A stretch of DNA of 64,000 bases from Brevundimonas vesicularis (GTDB lineage: Bacteria > Pseudomonadota > Alphaproteobacteria > Caulobacterales > Caulobacteraceae), in contig NZ_JACHLJ010000003.1 in assembly GCF_014204545.1 (NCBI RefSeq), positions 1 to 64,000 of the forward strand, given 5' to 3'. The notes beneath the pieces are model-generated. The model searched no databases and was not told the DNA's origin. It saw nothing but the letters and a program-made list of their open reading frames with translations. A program made the position numbers and the translations under genes. Below, piece by piece: positions 1-9,862 of the stretch. Each line of letters opens with the position of its first letter. Within the stretch, counting starts at the first letter, position 1.

Positions 1-120
1 GACAGCATCCGCCCGATATCCCGTGCCCAGAGACTTCATGACGTGCGTCTTGCCGATGATCCCGGCCAACGGTCGAGGGACACGAAGACGAAGGTAGTAG
101 GTCGATCCCCGGACGATCAG
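1..120 (-). CDS. site-specific integrase, N-terminal fragment (runs off window)
   Basis: Read on the minus strand from about position 120 to the left edge, the sequence encodes LIVRGSTYYLRLRVPRPLAG followed by an IGK...SLGTGYRADA stretch. This matches the N-terminal arm (DUF6538-type) common at the start of tyrosine recombinases (RRGxxYYxRxRVP...SLGTxxxxEA). The catalytic domain would lie outside the window. No ATG, GTG or TTG lies in this frame upstream; the frame stays open back through the tRNA. An ATG at 144-146 is in another frame and reaches a stop after nine codons, so the start is either non-canonical (CTG at 118-120) or lost by a small frameshift. Its position, about 200 bases beyond the 3' end of tRNA-Ala, is the usual place for an island integrase. 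Family call is fairly firm; exact start is not. Confidence 0.6.
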   Translation of the reverse strand, partial: MIVRGSTYYLRLRVPRPLAGIIGKTHVMKSLGTGYRADAV

Positions 121-311
121 GCCAGACGATTGCCGCCGCCCAGCATTATGTGACCGTGGAGAGGGTCTGGGAGGCCGTTTGGACGGTGTGTGCGACGAGG
201 TGGTGCTACAGCCTCGGGACGGTGAACTAACTGTAGAGGAACGCTTTTTCGACGGTCTCTTGGAGGCCGTGTGTAGCAGCGTGGTGTCAGTTTTTTCGCC
301 TGTTTCCGACC

Positions 312-333
312 AAACCCTTGTGGAACAAGGATT

Positions 334-334
<1 letters not shown>
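312..334 (-). terminator. hairpin just after tRNA-Ala
   Basis: On the minus strand a nine-pair stem (one U-G pair) with a five-base loop follows immediately after the tRNA, overlapping the first base of its CCA tail. There is only a short U run, so it may be a weak terminator or a processing signal. Confidence 0.4.
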
Positions 335-409
<75 letters not shown>

Positions 410-446
410 GTTTCCAGCGTGGGATCGGGTTTCACAGGCGTGGCGG

Positions 447-475
447 ACATAGAAGGCGGGCGGGCGTGGTGTCAA
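447..475 (-). promoter_or_regulatory. probable sigma-70 promoter of tRNA-Ala
   Basis: The minus strand has a perfect -35 hexamer TTGACA (470-475), a 17-base spacer and a -10-like CTATGT (447-452), placed about 40 bases before the tRNA 5' end. Confidence 0.6.
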
Positions 476-572
476 CGGGCTTGTGCGCGCAAAGCGCGCA
501 GGTCGGATACGGCCGTTGTCGGAGCAGGGGCGAACAGGCTAGAAGCGCCGATCCAAGCAGGAGTTACCGTTC

Positions 573-878
573 ATGGGCTATGCGCTCGTCTGGTTGATCA
601 ACACCATCATCAGTCTGATGATCTGGTTCATCATCGCCCAGGCCATTCTGAGCTGGTTGGTGGCGTTCGACGTCGTCAACTATCGCAACCGCTTCGTCTA
701 TTCGGTCGGGACCTTCCTGGACCGGGTCACCGCGCCGTTGCTGGAGCCGTTCCGCCGCATCATTCCGAACCTGGGCGGCATCGACATCTCGCCCATCGTG
801 GTCATCCTGCTGCTGCAGTTCATCAGCGTGCTGTTCAACCGCACGGCGGCGCCGGCCCTGATCCAGTTGCTCGGCTGA
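573..878 (+). CDS. YggT family integral membrane protein
   Basis: This 101-residue protein has the YggT layout: a hydrophobic segment at residues 5-30, a short loop with VNYRNRFVYSVGTFLDRVT, the motif PLLEPFRRIIPNLGGIDISP, and a second hydrophobic segment near the C-terminus. YggT proteins are small inner-membrane proteins; links to osmotic or K+ tolerance and to cell-envelope or division functions have been reported, but the molecular role is not settled. The gene stands alone between the tRNA and the acyl-CoA dehydrogenase-type gene, with about 100 bases to the next start. Family call is secure. Confidence 0.9.
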   Translation: MGYALVWLINTIISLMIWFIIAQAILSWLVAFDVVNYRNRFVYSVGTFLDRVTAPLLEPFRRIIPNLGGIDISPIVVILLLQFISVLFNRTAAPALIQLLG

Positions 879-982
879 GGCGACACGGCGGGCCGAAATC
901 TGATGCAAGAGGGTTGATCCGCTCTTGCGCCGCGCGCCTTCCTTTCTAAAGGTGCCCGCCCGACCACTTTCGACCACGGTTC

Positions 983-1864
983 ATGACCTCGATCACCACA
1001 GTCGCCATTCTGGGCGCCGGACAGATGGGCGCAGGCATCGCGCAGGCGGTCGCGCTCGGGGGCTATTCGGTTCGCCTTTATGACGTCGTCCCCGACCGGC
1101 TGCCGCTGGCGCAGGGCGAGATCGCGGCCAGCCTGGCGCGTCACGTCGGACGCGGACTGGTCGACCAGGCCGCGGCCGACGCAGCCCTGACCCGCATCAC
1201 GACAAGCGACGTGATGGCCGAGGCCGTCGCCGGCGCCGATCTGGTCATCGAAGCGGCGCTGGAAGATGAGGCCGTCAAGAAGGCCATCTATGCTCAGGTG
1301 GTGCCGCACCTGGGGCCTCAGACGCTGCTGGCGTCCAACACCTCGTCGATCTCGATCACCCGCCTGGCGTCTTCGACGGACCGGCCGGACCGGTTCGTCG
1401 GCCTTCACTTCATGAAGCCGGCGCCGGTGATGAAGCTGGTGGAGATCATCCGCGGTATCGCCACCTCGGCCGAGACCCATTCCGCCGCCGTCGCCTTCGC
1501 CGAAAGCCTGGGCAAGACCACGACGGACGCCGAGGATTTTCCCGCCTTCATCGTCAACCGCATCCTGGTGCCGATGATGAACGAGGCCATCTTCGCCCTG
1601 TATGAAGGGGTCGGCAATGTCGCCTCGATCGACAAGGCGCTGCGCCTGGGCGCCAATCATCCGATGGGCCCGCTGGAACTGGCGGACTTCATGGGTCTGG
1701 ACGTCGTCCTGGCCATTATGAACGTGCTGTATGACGGCCTGGCCGACAGCAAGTACCGCCCCTGCCCGCTGCTGGTGAAATATGTCGAGGCCGGCTGGCT
1801 GGGCAGGAAGAGCGGCCGCGGCTTCTATGACTATTCCGGCGCGGCGCCGGCGCCGACGCGATGA
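983..1864 (+). CDS. 3-hydroxybutyryl-CoA dehydrogenase
   Basis: A 293-residue NAD(P)-dependent 3-hydroxyacyl-CoA dehydrogenase, which interconverts acetoacetyl-CoA and 3-hydroxybutyryl-CoA in the cytoplasm (fatty-acid, butyrate or PHB metabolism). The Rossmann motif GAGQMGAGIAQ is at residues 9-19, the SNTSSISIT segment near 119, the catalytic-region HFMKPAPVMKLVEII near 138, and the C-terminal domain begins with FIVNRILVPMMNEA. Length is normal for the single-domain family (about 280-295). The last four bases overlap the next start (ATGA), so the two genes are probably translated together. Substrate chain length cannot be read from sequence. Confidence 0.93.
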   Translation: MTSITTVAILGAGQMGAGIAQAVALGGYSVRLYDVVPDRLPLAQGEIAASLARHVGRGLVDQAAADAALTRITTSDVMAEAVAGADLVIEAALEDEAVKKAIYAQVVPHLGPQTLLASNTSSISITRLASSTDRPDRFVGLHFMKPAPVMKLVEIIRGIATSAETHSAAVAFAESLGKTTTDAEDFPAFIVNRILVPMMNEAIFALYEGVGNVASIDKALRLGANHPMGPLELADFMGLDVVLAIMNVLYDGLADSKYRPCPLLVKYVEAGWLGRKSGRGFYDYSGAAPAPTR

Positions 1865-2418
1865 GACGGTTCGAGAGCTATTCCGATCTGCCGGGTCAGG
1901 CGACCATCGCCGCGCGGCCTGGGCGGACGCCTCGGATTCTGGCCTGTTTGGCCGGCGCGGCCTGGCCGCCCCTGTGGTTGACCCTCCCCTTCTGGCGGCC
2001 CCACGCCTATCTGCCGGGCCGCGACATGGACTGGCGGCTGGTGGTGATGCTGATCGGCCTGATCACCGTGCCGCTGGCGCTGTATCGCGTGCTGAGCGAG
2101 CGCAAGCGCGACGGCCGGCCCGGCACGCGGTTGGGCGTCGTCTGGCGCTTCATGATGTACGGCGGCCTGGCGGCGGCCCTGGTTCAGATTGTCGTCGCCC
2201 TGGGCATGAGCGTGATGGGATGGTTCGAGGCCGGCGATGTCATGCAGGCCCTGGGCGCCACCGAGACGACGCTGCTGATCTTCGGCGTCGGCGGCCTGCC
2301 CATCGCCATGATCGTGGGCGTCAGTTACGCCCTGTGGGCCGGATTGTGCGCCGCCTTCATCGCCTTCGAGGCGCGGCCGGCGGTCAAGGACAGACTGGGC
2401 CTGATGCCCAAAAGGTGA
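1861..2418 (+). CDS. multi-pass membrane protein of unknown function
   Basis: A 185-residue protein starting at an ATG that overlaps the stop of the upstream dehydrogenase. About four hydrophobic stretches are visible: 25-45, 61-78, 100-122 and 138-165, with a basic SERKRDGRPGTR loop between the second and third. I recognise no named family. Translational coupling to the 3-hydroxybutyryl-CoA dehydrogenase suggests co-expression but not a shared function. Confidence 0.75.
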   Translation: MRRFESYSDLPGQATIAARPGRTPRILACLAGAAWPPLWLTLPFWRPHAYLPGRDMDWRLVVMLIGLITVPLALYRVLSERKRDGRPGTRLGVVWRFMMYGGLAAALVQIVVALGMSVMGWFEAGDVMQALGATETTLLIFGVGGLPIAMIVGVSYALWAGLCAAFIAFEARPAVKDRLGLMPKR

Positions 2419-2474
2419 GACGCAGGGTTGGCGTCCGCGCCTGACGCCTAGTTCGAGGATTAGGGGATCCGAGA

Positions 2475-3719
2475 ATGACCATGGACGACACGGACAAGGC
2501 TGCGGCGGAGATCCTGTCGCCCGTCGCGGCGACCTCGCGCATCGCCAGCCTGGACGTCATGCGGGGCCTGGCGGTGCTGGGCATCCTGGCCGTCAATGTC
2601 GTCTCGTTTGGCCTGCCGGTCATGGTCTATCAGGATGCGAGCCTGAGCCCGTTTCCGGTGATCGGCGCCAACGCCGTGGCGCGCTGGACTATGGATGTCT
2701 TCTTCCACCAGAAGTTCATCACCCTGTTTTCGATGCTGTTCGGGGCCTCGATCTATCTGGTCGGGGGCGAGCGGGGCGATGCGGCGCGTGGCAAACTGCT
2801 GCGACGCCGCCTGTTATGGCTGGCCGTCATCGCCCTGATCCACGGCCTGGCCTTCTGGTATGGCGACGTGCTTCTGCTCTACGCCTGGTCGGGCCTGTTC
2901 GTGATGCTGATGCGGTCGATGCGGGCCGGGACGTTGATCGGGATCGGCCTGGGCGTGACCCTGTTGCTGGGCGCGATGCAGGCGGGCGCGACCTGGCTGA
3001 TGGTCGCCGGGCCGCCGGCGATCACCGAGGCGATGAACCAGGGCGGGCCGCATTACACCGCCGCCATGGTGACGGAGTCGATCGCCGCCTATCGCAGCGG
3101 CTGGGCCGGGGCGATGGGCCAGAACCTGCAGAACTGGCTGCTGCTGCAGGGCGCAAGCCTGACGATGTTCGTCTTCTCGACCGTGGCCCTGATGATGTTG
3201 GGACTCGGTCTGTTCAAGGCCGGCGTGTTCAGCGGCCGGGCGCCCAATGGGGTCTATGTCGCCTTGATCGCTGTCGGCGGGGGCTTGCTGGCCCTGCTGG
3301 GCGTGCTGGAATGGCGCGAGGCCATGGCCCCGGCCGGAACCCACCCGACGCGCGGCCTGGCGGAGGTCGTCGCCTCCTTCCCCATCTTCGTCACCCTGGC
3401 CTATGTCAGCCTGATCGTGCTGGCGACGACGCGAGGGGCGGCGTGGATCACGGCGGCGCTGCGGCCGGCGGGGCAGATGGCCTTCACCAACTATCTGACC
3501 CAGACCCTGATCATGACGTCGATCTTCTACATGCCGTGGGGGCCGCGCCTGTTCGGACGCGCCGACTATGTGCAGATGTGGGGCCTGGTTCTGGCGATCT
3601 GGGCGCTGCAACTGATCTGGTCGCCGCTGTGGTTGTCGCGGTTCAGCATGGGGCCGCTGGAGTGGGTTTGGCGCTGTCTGACCTACGGCCGTCGCGTACC
3701 GATTTCAAAAGGCGCCTGA
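2475..3719 (+). CDS. DUF418 domain membrane protein
   Basis: A 414-residue multi-pass inner-membrane protein. The N-terminal motif SRIASLDVMRGLAVLGILAVN and the FHQKFITLFSMLFGAS segment are characteristic of the heparan-alpha-glucosaminide acyltransferase-like/DUF418 group. The C-terminal half (about 240-400) carries the DUF418 block including PAGQMAFTNYLTQTLI. These are predicted membrane acyltransferase-like proteins with unknown substrates. A second in-frame ATG two codons in (2481) is an alternative start; an AGGGGA-like site precedes both. A terminator-like hairpin spans its stop codon. Confidence 0.88.
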   Translation: MTMDDTDKAAAEILSPVAATSRIASLDVMRGLAVLGILAVNVVSFGLPVMVYQDASLSPFPVIGANAVARWTMDVFFHQKFITLFSMLFGASIYLVGGERGDAARGKLLRRRLLWLAVIALIHGLAFWYGDVLLLYAWSGLFVMLMRSMRAGTLIGIGLGVTLLLGAMQAGATWLMVAGPPAITEAMNQGGPHYTAAMVTESIAAYRSGWAGAMGQNLQNWLLLQGASLTMFVFSTVALMMLGLGLFKAGVFSGRAPNGVYVALIAVGGGLLALLGVLEWREAMAPAGTHPTRGLAEVVASFPIFVTLAYVSLIVLATTRGAAWITAALRPAGQMAFTNYLTQTLIMTSIFYMPWGPRLFGRADYVQMWGLVLAIWALQLIWSPLWLSRFSMGPLEWVWRCLTYGRRVPISKGA

Positions 3720-3729
3720 CGGCGCTTTT
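3708..3729 (+). terminator. intrinsic terminator overlapping the DUF418 stop
   Basis: A nine-pair stem (one G-U) closes a TGAC loop at 3717-3720, with the stop codon in the loop and four T at the 3' side of the stem. Confidence 0.55.
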
Positions 3730-3760
3730 ATCGCAGGCGCGAAGCGATTAACTGAGGGCC

Positions 3761-5644
3761 ATGGCCGCCCCGGATACTCCCGCCGAAACCTTCAAGCGCG
3801 CGCTGGGTCATGCCGCGCGGGCGCTGGCCGAACAGCCCGAGTTGGAGGTGGTGTTCGGGTCGGACGGGCCCAAACTGTCGAACGGCGTCCTGACCCTGCC
3901 CCATCCGCCGCGCGATCCGTCCGGGCCCGAGAGCGCGTCCCTGCGCGGCCAGGCCGACCGGCTGGCGCTGCGTCTGGCCAATCACGATGCGGCGGTGAAT
4001 AGCCGGATGCGGCCGGCGGACGCCAAGGCGGCCGAGGTCTTCGACGCGGTCGAACAGGCGCGGGTTGAGGCCTTCGGATCGGAACATCTGGCCGGGGTGC
4101 GCGACAATCTGGGCGCCGCCCTGATCACGCGACTGGAAAAGACCGGCGCCCTGCGCATCAGCGACGCCGACCGCGTGCCCGTGTCCGAGGCCGTGGCCCT
4201 CCTTGTCCGCGAGCGGCTGACCGGACGCTCCGTCCCCGATGGCGCCAAAGCCATGCTGGATCTGGTGCGCGCCAACATCGAGGCCAAGGCCGGCGCCAAG
4301 CTGGACGCCCTGGCCGGCACGGCGGGCGATCAGGAAGGCTTTGCGCTGAAGATGCGCGAGGTGCTGCGCGCCCTGGACCTCGACCCCGGCGATGGGCGCG
4401 GCGAAGATACGTCCGAAGAGGCCGGCGACGAAGAGCCCGATCCTCAGGACCCCGCGGCTGACGACGATCAGGACGAGCAGGAAGAGCAGGACGGCGGCGA
4501 AGGCTCCCAGTCGATGGAGGGCGACGCCGATGATCAGTCTTCCGAGCAAGAACGTGAAAGCCGCCCCGAAGGCGCGCCCGCCGATCCTGACGGCGAAGGC
4601 GCCGACGATGGCCCTGAACTCCAGGAAGGCCAGCAGCCGAACCGTCAGCAGACGGCCGACGACGGCCGCGCGGTTGATTTCTACCGCGTCTTCACCACCG
4701 CCTTCGACGAGGTTGTGGACGCCGCCGACCTGTGCGACCCGGTCGAGCTGGACCGGCTGCGCGCCCTGCTGGACGGCCAGCTGGCCATCCTGTCCAGCGT
4801 CGTGTCGCGCCTGGCCAACAAGCTGCAACGCCGGCTGCTGGCGCAGCAGAACCGCTCCTGGGTCTTTGATCTGGAAGAGGGGATGCTGGACACGGCGCGG
4901 CTGACCCGGATCGTCACCGATCCGACCGCACCCCTGTCCTTTAAGGCCGAGAGCGAGAGCCCGTTCCGTGATACGGTCGTAACCCTGTTGCTGGACAACT
5001 CCGGCTCGATGCGCGGGCGGCCGATCATGGTGGCGGCGGTCTGCGCCGACATCCTGGCGCGGACGCTGGAACGCTGCGGCGTCAAGGTCGAGATCCTGGG
5101 CTTCACCACGCGCGCCTGGAAGGGCGGACAAAGCCGCGAGGCCTGGATCACCGCCGGCAAGCCGCAAAATCCGGGCCGCCTGAACGACCTGCGCCACATC
5201 ATCTACAAGGCCGCCGACGCGCCTTGGCGCCGGGCCAAGAAGAACCTGGGCCTGATGATGCGCGAAGGTCTGCTGAAGGAGAATATCGACGGCGAGGCCC
5301 TGCAATGGGCGCACGGCCGCCTGTTGGCCCGCACCGAACAGCGCCGCATCCTGATGGTCATTTCCGACGGGTCTCCGGTCGACGATTCGACCCAGTCGGC
5401 GAATGCGGCGCTCTATCTGGACAAGCACCTGCGCCAGGTCATCGCCGAGATCGAGGATCGCTCGCCGGTCGAACTGTTGGCCATCGGCATCGGCCATGAC
5501 GTGACCCGCTGGTATCGCAAGGCCCTGACCATCGTGGATGTGGAACAGCTGGCGGGGGCCATGACAGAAAAGCTGGCCGAACTGTTCGAGAACGAGGGGG
5601 CGGCGGGTCCCACCCGTCGCACCAAGCGAAAGCTGGCGGCATGA
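3761..5644 (+). CDS. cobT: cobaltochelatase subunit CobT
   Basis: A 627-residue protein with the CobT plan: an N-terminal alpha-helical region (1-205), a very acidic linker (about 205-285, many DDE runs), and a C-terminal von Willebrand A domain. The MIDAS-type motif DNSGSM sits near residue 412, and [11 protein letters not shown] lies near 535. CobT forms the AAA+/VWA complex with CobS that drives cobalt insertion into hydrogenobyrinic acid a,c-diamide by CobN in aerobic B12 synthesis. CobS usually lies next to CobT in alphaproteobacteria; it is not within this window on either side. The stop overlaps the next ATG by four bases. Confidence 0.93.
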   Translation: MAAPDTPAETFKRALGHAARALAEQPELEVVFGSDGPKLSNGVLTLPHPPRDPSGPESASLRGQADRLALRLANHDAAVNSRMRPADAKAAEVFDAVEQARVEAFGSEHLAGVRDNLGAALITRLEKTGALRISDADRVPVSEAVALLVRERLTGRSVPDGAKAMLDLVRANIEAKAGAKLDALAGTAGDQEGFALKMREVLRALDLDPGDGRGEDTSEEAGDEEPDPQDPAADDDQDEQEEQDGGEGSQSMEGDADDQSSEQERESRPEGAPADPDGEGADDGPELQEGQQPNRQQTADDGRAVDFYRVFTTAFDEVVDAADLCDPVELDRLRALLDGQLAILSSVVSRLANKLQRRLLAQQNRSWVFDLEEGMLDTARLTRIVTDPTAPLSFKAESESPFRDTVVTLLLDNSGSMRGRPIMVAAVCADILARTLERCGVKVEILGFTTRAWKGGQSREAWITAGKPQNPGRLNDLRHIIYKAADAPWRRAKKNLGLMMREGLLKENIDGEALQWAHGRLLARTEQRRILMVISDGSPVDDSTQSANAALYLDKHLRQVIAEIEDRSPVELLAIGIGHDVTRWYRKALTIVDVEQLAGAMTEKLAELFENEGAAGPTRRTKRKLAA

Positions 5645-6615
5645 GCCGTTTCGGCCGGCTGGCCAGTGTCTGGATCGCCCTGTCGCTGTCGGCCTGCGCC
5701 GCCTCGCTGGGCGCGCCGCGTCCTTATCCGTTGTCGTCGGACGGCTGGACGCCCCAGGTCGCGGAACTGCGAAGCGTCAGCCTGGGCCTACCCGGCGGCA
5801 CGCAGCTGGCCGACGGCGTGACGTTCGCCGGCGGCCTGCAGATTAGCGCCGCGCCGACCTCCCCGCTGCACAGCATGTCGGACCTGAAGCTGACCGGCGA
5901 CGGCGGCTTCGTCACGGTATCAGACACCGGCGATCTGGTGTGCGGCGACATTCGCCTTGACGCCCGGGGGCGGCTGGTCGGCCTGGATCACTTCCGCTCA
6001 CGTCGGCTGACGCTTCAGGACGGCGCCGCGATTTCCGACAAGTCGGACGGCGACGCCGAGGGCCTGGCCATCACCCCCTCCGGCGATCTGCTGGTCAGTT
6101 TCGAGCGGCGTCACCGCATCTGGAACTACGGCCCGTTGTCGGCGCTGAAGACCCAGCCGACGCCGGTGCGGTCACCCGACTTCGCCTTCACCGAGAACGA
6201 CGGCATGGAGGGGTTGGCGACGGCGTCGGGCGGCTGGCGCGTCTCTGGCGAGGCCGGCGGCGTCTGGGACTGCGCGGCGGCGAGATGCACGGTCGTGACC
6301 GCGCCACCGGCAACCCCCATCCCCGACAGCGAATACCGCATCACCGGTCTGGATCGCGATCCGTCCGGCGCCGGATGGTTCGTGATCCAACGCCTCTACC
6401 GGGCGCCCATCGACATGCGCGCACGCGTACGCCGCATGGCTCCTGACGGAACGCTGGGGCCGGTGTTGATCGAGCTGAAACTGCCCGGCACGACCGACAA
6501 TTTCGAAGGGATCGCCGCAGAGACGCGCAACGGCGGGACGCGCCTCTACATCCTGTCCGACGACAACTTCAATCCAGCCCAGCGCACCCTGATGATGGCC
6601 TTCGACCTGCGCTAG
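5641..6615 (+). CDS. esterase-like activity of phytase family lipoprotein
   Basis: A 324-residue protein with an N-terminal signal and lipobox (LSLSAC, Cys near residue 19), so probably a periplasmic lipoprotein. The body has the phytase-like beta-propeller pattern: [20 protein letters not shown], a GDAEGLAI block, ENDGMEGLA and NFEGIAAE, each carrying the D/N-x-E-G-hydrophobic repeats of that family. The biochemical activity of most members is untested. Its start overlaps the cobT stop, and it converges on otsA with a three-base gap. Confidence 0.82.
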   Translation: MSRFGRLASVWIALSLSACAASLGAPRPYPLSSDGWTPQVAELRSVSLGLPGGTQLADGVTFAGGLQISAAPTSPLHSMSDLKLTGDGGFVTVSDTGDLVCGDIRLDARGRLVGLDHFRSRRLTLQDGAAISDKSDGDAEGLAITPSGDLLVSFERRHRIWNYGPLSALKTQPTPVRSPDFAFTENDGMEGLATASGGWRVSGEAGGVWDCAAARCTVVTAPPATPIPDSEYRITGLDRDPSGAGWFVIQRLYRAPIDMRARVRRMAPDGTLGPVLIELKLPGTTDNFEGIAAETRNGGTRLYILSDDNFNPAQRTLMMAFDLR

Positions 6616-6618
6616 GCG

Positions 6619-8031
6619 TCAGGCCGCGCCGGCCCACTGCGTCGGTTGCGAGCTCGATTCATCGGCTTGCAGGGCGCGCACGAAATCATCGCGCCATATG
6701 CCGACGTCGGTGGCGCGAACCACATCCATCAGGGCTTCCCATTTCCGGATACGCTCGGCCAGCGGCATGGTCAGCGCTTTCTGGATGGCGTCCGACAGTT
6801 CCTCACGACTGTAGGGATTGACCAGCAGCGCTTCGCCCATCTGTTCGGCTGCACCAGCGAAGCGCGACAGGATCAGCACGCCGGGATCGTCCGGGTTCTG
6901 GGCGCAGACATATTCCTTGGCCACCAGATTCATGCCGTCACGCAACGGCGTCACCAGACCGACCCGCGCCGCGCGGTAGATGCCCGCCAGCTGATCCCGG
7001 CGATAGGTGCGGTTCAGATAACGGATCGGTTGCCAGTCCATGTCGGCGAAGGCGCCGTTGATCCGTCCCGCCAGGGCGTCCAGCCGCGAACGAATGTCTT
7101 GATAACTGTCCACGTCGTCGCGCGAGATCGGCGTGACCTGCAACAGGAAGACCTCGCCCCGCATGGAGGCGTTGTCGTGCAGGAACTGTTCGTAACCCAG
7201 CAGCCGCTCTTCCAACCCCTTGGAATAGTCCAGTCGGTCCACGCCCACGATCATCGAGCGGAAGGCCGACGACGCCGCCATCCGGTCATAGGTTCGCGCC
7301 CCAAGCGCAGAGTTTCGCGCCGCCAGGAAACCGTCGACATCGATGCCGATGGGGAAGACGCCGGTCTGGACCATGCGCCCGAAACACTCCAGCCCGCCGG
7401 TTCCGTCCAGCTCACCCTGAGCCTCTGACACCACATAGTCGGTGAACAGATCGCTCCATTCCTGGGTGTGGAAACCGATCAGGTCGAAGTCGAACATCGA
7501 CTCCACCAGCCGCCGGTGATGCGGCAGCGTCACCAGCAACTGCCGCGCCGGCCAGGGCGTGTGCAGGAAGAAGCCGATCCGGTTGCGAACGCCCAGGCGG
7601 CGCAGATCCCGCGCCATCGGGATCATGTGATAGTCGTGGATCCAGATCATGTCGTCCGGCTGGATCAACGGCGCCAGCGCCTCGGCGAAGCGCCGGTTCA
7701 CCCGCTCATAGCCCTCGCCATAGGACCGCTCATATTGGGCCAGGTCGATGCGGTGGTGGAATAGCGGCCACAGCGTCTTGTTGGCGTAGCCGTTGTAGTA
7801 TTCGTCGACGTCCTGCCCCTCCAGATCGACCAGCCCCACGGTGACGCCGGCCCGATCCTCGATTTTCACCTCGCCGGTGTAGTGATCCACCCGCTCGCCC
7901 GACCAACCGAACCACAGGCCGTCGTATTTTCTGAGGGCGGCGGACAGGGCCATGGCTAGGCCGCCGGCAGACCCGGCGGCGGGGTCGGTCGGGGCCGAAA
8001 CCCGGTTCGAAACAACGATCAGGCGGCTCAT
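6619..8031 (-). CDS. otsA: trehalose-6-phosphate synthase
   Basis: A 470-residue GT20 enzyme that makes trehalose-6-phosphate from UDP-glucose and glucose-6-phosphate in the cytoplasm. It begins [13 protein letters not shown], has the N-terminal glycine loop [23 protein letters not shown], the GFFLHTPWP segment, [14 protein letters not shown], and the donor-site block [17 protein letters not shown]. All are standard for OtsA, and the length is normal. It is the last gene of a minus-strand cluster otsB, GH15, otsA, with 42 bases after the GH15 gene. Confidence 0.96.
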   Translation of the reverse strand: MSRLIVVSNRVSAPTDPAAGSAGGLAMALSAALRKYDGLWFGWSGERVDHYTGEVKIEDRAGVTVGLVDLEGQDVDEYYNGYANKTLWPLFHHRIDLAQYERSYGEGYERVNRRFAEALAPLIQPDDMIWIHDYHMIPMARDLRRLGVRNRIGFFLHTPWPARQLLVTLPHHRRLVESMFDFDLIGFHTQEWSDLFTDYVVSEAQGELDGTGGLECFGRMVQTGVFPIGIDVDGFLAARNSALGARTYDRMAASSAFRSMIVGVDRLDYSKGLEERLLGYEQFLHDNASMRGEVFLLQVTPISRDDVDSYQDIRSRLDALAGRINGAFADMDWQPIRYLNRTYRRDQLAGIYRAARVGLVTPLRDGMNLVAKEYVCAQNPDDPGVLILSRFAGAAEQMGEALLVNPYSREELSDAIQKALTMPLAERIRKWEALMDVVRATDVGIWRDDFVRALQADESSSQPTQWAGAA

Positions 8032-8073
8032 GACTTCACTTCACACGGCGACCCCAGCCCCGGGGTCCAGACA

Positions 8074-9858
8074 TTAACGCACATCGGTCCAGGAACGGCT
8101 CAACAGCACGGCGCAATTGATGATGCCGACTAGGGAATAGGTCTGCGGATAGTTGCCCCACAGCTCGCCATCGTCGATCGAGATGTCTTCGCTCAACAGC
8201 CCTGCCGCCGTCCGCCGGCTCAGCATCTCCTGGAAGATGGTGCGCGCTTCCTCGATGCGGCCGTTCTGGTGCAGGGCTTCGATGAACCAGAAGGTGCAGA
8301 AGTTGAAGGCGGTCTCCGGCTCCCCGAAGTCGTCCGGCTCGACATAGCGGAACAGGTGGCTGCCCTTCTTCAGGTCGCGCTCGATGGCGTCGAAGGTGGC
8401 GACCTGACGCGGATCGTGCGCCTCCAGGAAGCCCAGATCGGTCATCTGCAGCAGGGAGGCATCCAACTCGCGGCCGCCAAAGCTGGCGGCGAATCGACCC
8501 TCATCAGGCAGATAGGCCTCGGCTTCGATCCGCTGACGGATGATCTGCGACCGCTCACGCCAGAAGGCGGCACGATCCGGCAGGTTCAAATGGTCGGCCG
8601 CCTTGGCCAGACGGTCGCAGGCGGCCCAGCACATGACGGACGAATAGGTGTGGACCCGCGCAATGGTGCGGAACTCCCACAGGCCCGCGTCGGTCTGATC
8701 GTGCATGGCGAAGGCGCGCTCGCCGATCGCCTCCAGCGCGTGGAAATCCTCCAGCGTACCCGGACGCAGGAGCCGTGCGTCATAGAAGGCCTGGACCAGA
8801 GGCAGCACGATCTGTCCGTAGACGTCGTGTTGCAGATGTTCGTGCGCCTGATTGCCGATCCGCACCGGCTTCATGCCGCGGTAGCCCTCGACGCTGTCGA
8901 TGATGCTCTCGCCGATTCCAGGCTCCAGGCCCACGCCATAGACCGGCTGGACATGACCGCCGGCGGAATCGTCGACCAGATTCCTCAGATAGACGAGGTA
9001 GTTCTCGAGGATGTCGACCGCACCCAACCGGTTCAGCGCCCGCACCGTGTAATAGGCGTCGCGGATCCAGCAGTAGCGATAGTCCCAGTTGCGCCCGCTT
9101 TCCTTGAACTCGGGCACCGAGGTCGTCATGGCGGCGACGATGGCGCCGGTCTCTTCATAGGCGCACAGCTTCAGCGTGATCGCCGCTCGGATCACAGCCT
9201 CCTGATAATCGAGCGGCAGATAGAGTTTGCGCACCCAGTCCTGCCAATAGGCGACCGTGCGATCCAGCGCGCCCTGAACGCCGTGTCCGACATCCTGGTC
9301 GTAGCCCTCGTCCGGGCCCAGGAAGAAGGCGTGCGATCGCTCCAGCCGGAACACGCGCTCCTCCAGCACATGCGACACGGAGCAATCGGTCGTCAGGCGG
9401 AAGGTGACGTCGGCGCACATGTAGCGGATGTGGTTGGATCCGGAGGTGTGCGGCGCCGGGCGCGCGCCCCAGTCTGTCGAGGGCCGCAACCGCACACGGA
9501 TGCGCGGCGTGCCCGACAGCGGCCGGATGATGCGGGCGAAAGCCAGCGGCCGATAGGTGCGCGAGTGCTTCGGATGGCGTGGGGCGAAGTCGATGATCTC
9601 GGCTGACGATCCGTCCTCGGCCGTCATCACCGTGCGCAGAACCGGCGTGTTGCGGACATAGGCCTGATCGATCGACTTCACGTCCTCCATCTCGACGGCC
9701 CAGAAGCCGTGCTCGGGCACCATGCCGTCCATCAGGGCGGAAAAGACCGGGTCGCCGTCCACGCGCGGCGCGCAGGCCCACACAAAGCGTCCCTGACGGT
9801 CGATCAGGGCGCTGACGCCGCAGTTGCCGATGGGAAACAGATCCAGATTGGGCTTCAT
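8074..9858 (-). CDS. glycoside hydrolase family 15 protein (glucoamylase/trehalase type)
   Basis: A 594-residue GH15 protein. It has the N-terminal beta domain (IGNCGVSALIDRQGRFVWAC), the core (alpha/alpha)6 barrel with GRNWDYRYCWIRDAYYTVRA near residue 260, and the closing ETAFNFCTFWFIEALHQNGR segment. No signal peptide is seen, so it acts in the cytoplasm. It lies between otsB and otsA, four bases after the otsB stop. The family includes glucoamylases and trehalases; the neighbours make a trehalase (or trehalose-6-phosphate-linked) role the best inference, which would give a synthesis-and-breakdown unit. Confidence 0.9.
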   Translation of the reverse strand: MKPNLDLFPIGNCGVSALIDRQGRFVWACAPRVDGDPVFSALMDGMVPEHGFWAVEMEDVKSIDQAYVRNTPVLRTVMTAEDGSSAEIIDFAPRHPKHSRTYRPLAFARIIRPLSGTPRIRVRLRPSTDWGARPAPHTSGSNHIRYMCADVTFRLTTDCSVSHVLEERVFRLERSHAFFLGPDEGYDQDVGHGVQGALDRTVAYWQDWVRKLYLPLDYQEAVIRAAITLKLCAYEETGAIVAAMTTSVPEFKESGRNWDYRYCWIRDAYYTVRALNRLGAVDILENYLVYLRNLVDDSAGGHVQPVYGVGLEPGIGESIIDSVEGYRGMKPVRIGNQAHEHLQHDVYGQIVLPLVQAFYDARLLRPGTLEDFHALEAIGERAFAMHDQTDAGLWEFRTIARVHTYSSVMCWAACDRLAKAADHLNLPDRAAFWRERSQIIRQRIEAEAYLPDEGRFAASFGGRELDASLLQMTDLGFLEAHDPRQVATFDAIERDLKKGSHLFRYVEPDDFGEPETAFNFCTFWFIEALHQNGRIEEARTIFQEMLSRRTAAGLLSEDISIDDGELWGNYPQTYSLVGIINCAVLLSRSWTDVR

Positions 9859-9862
9859 CGGT

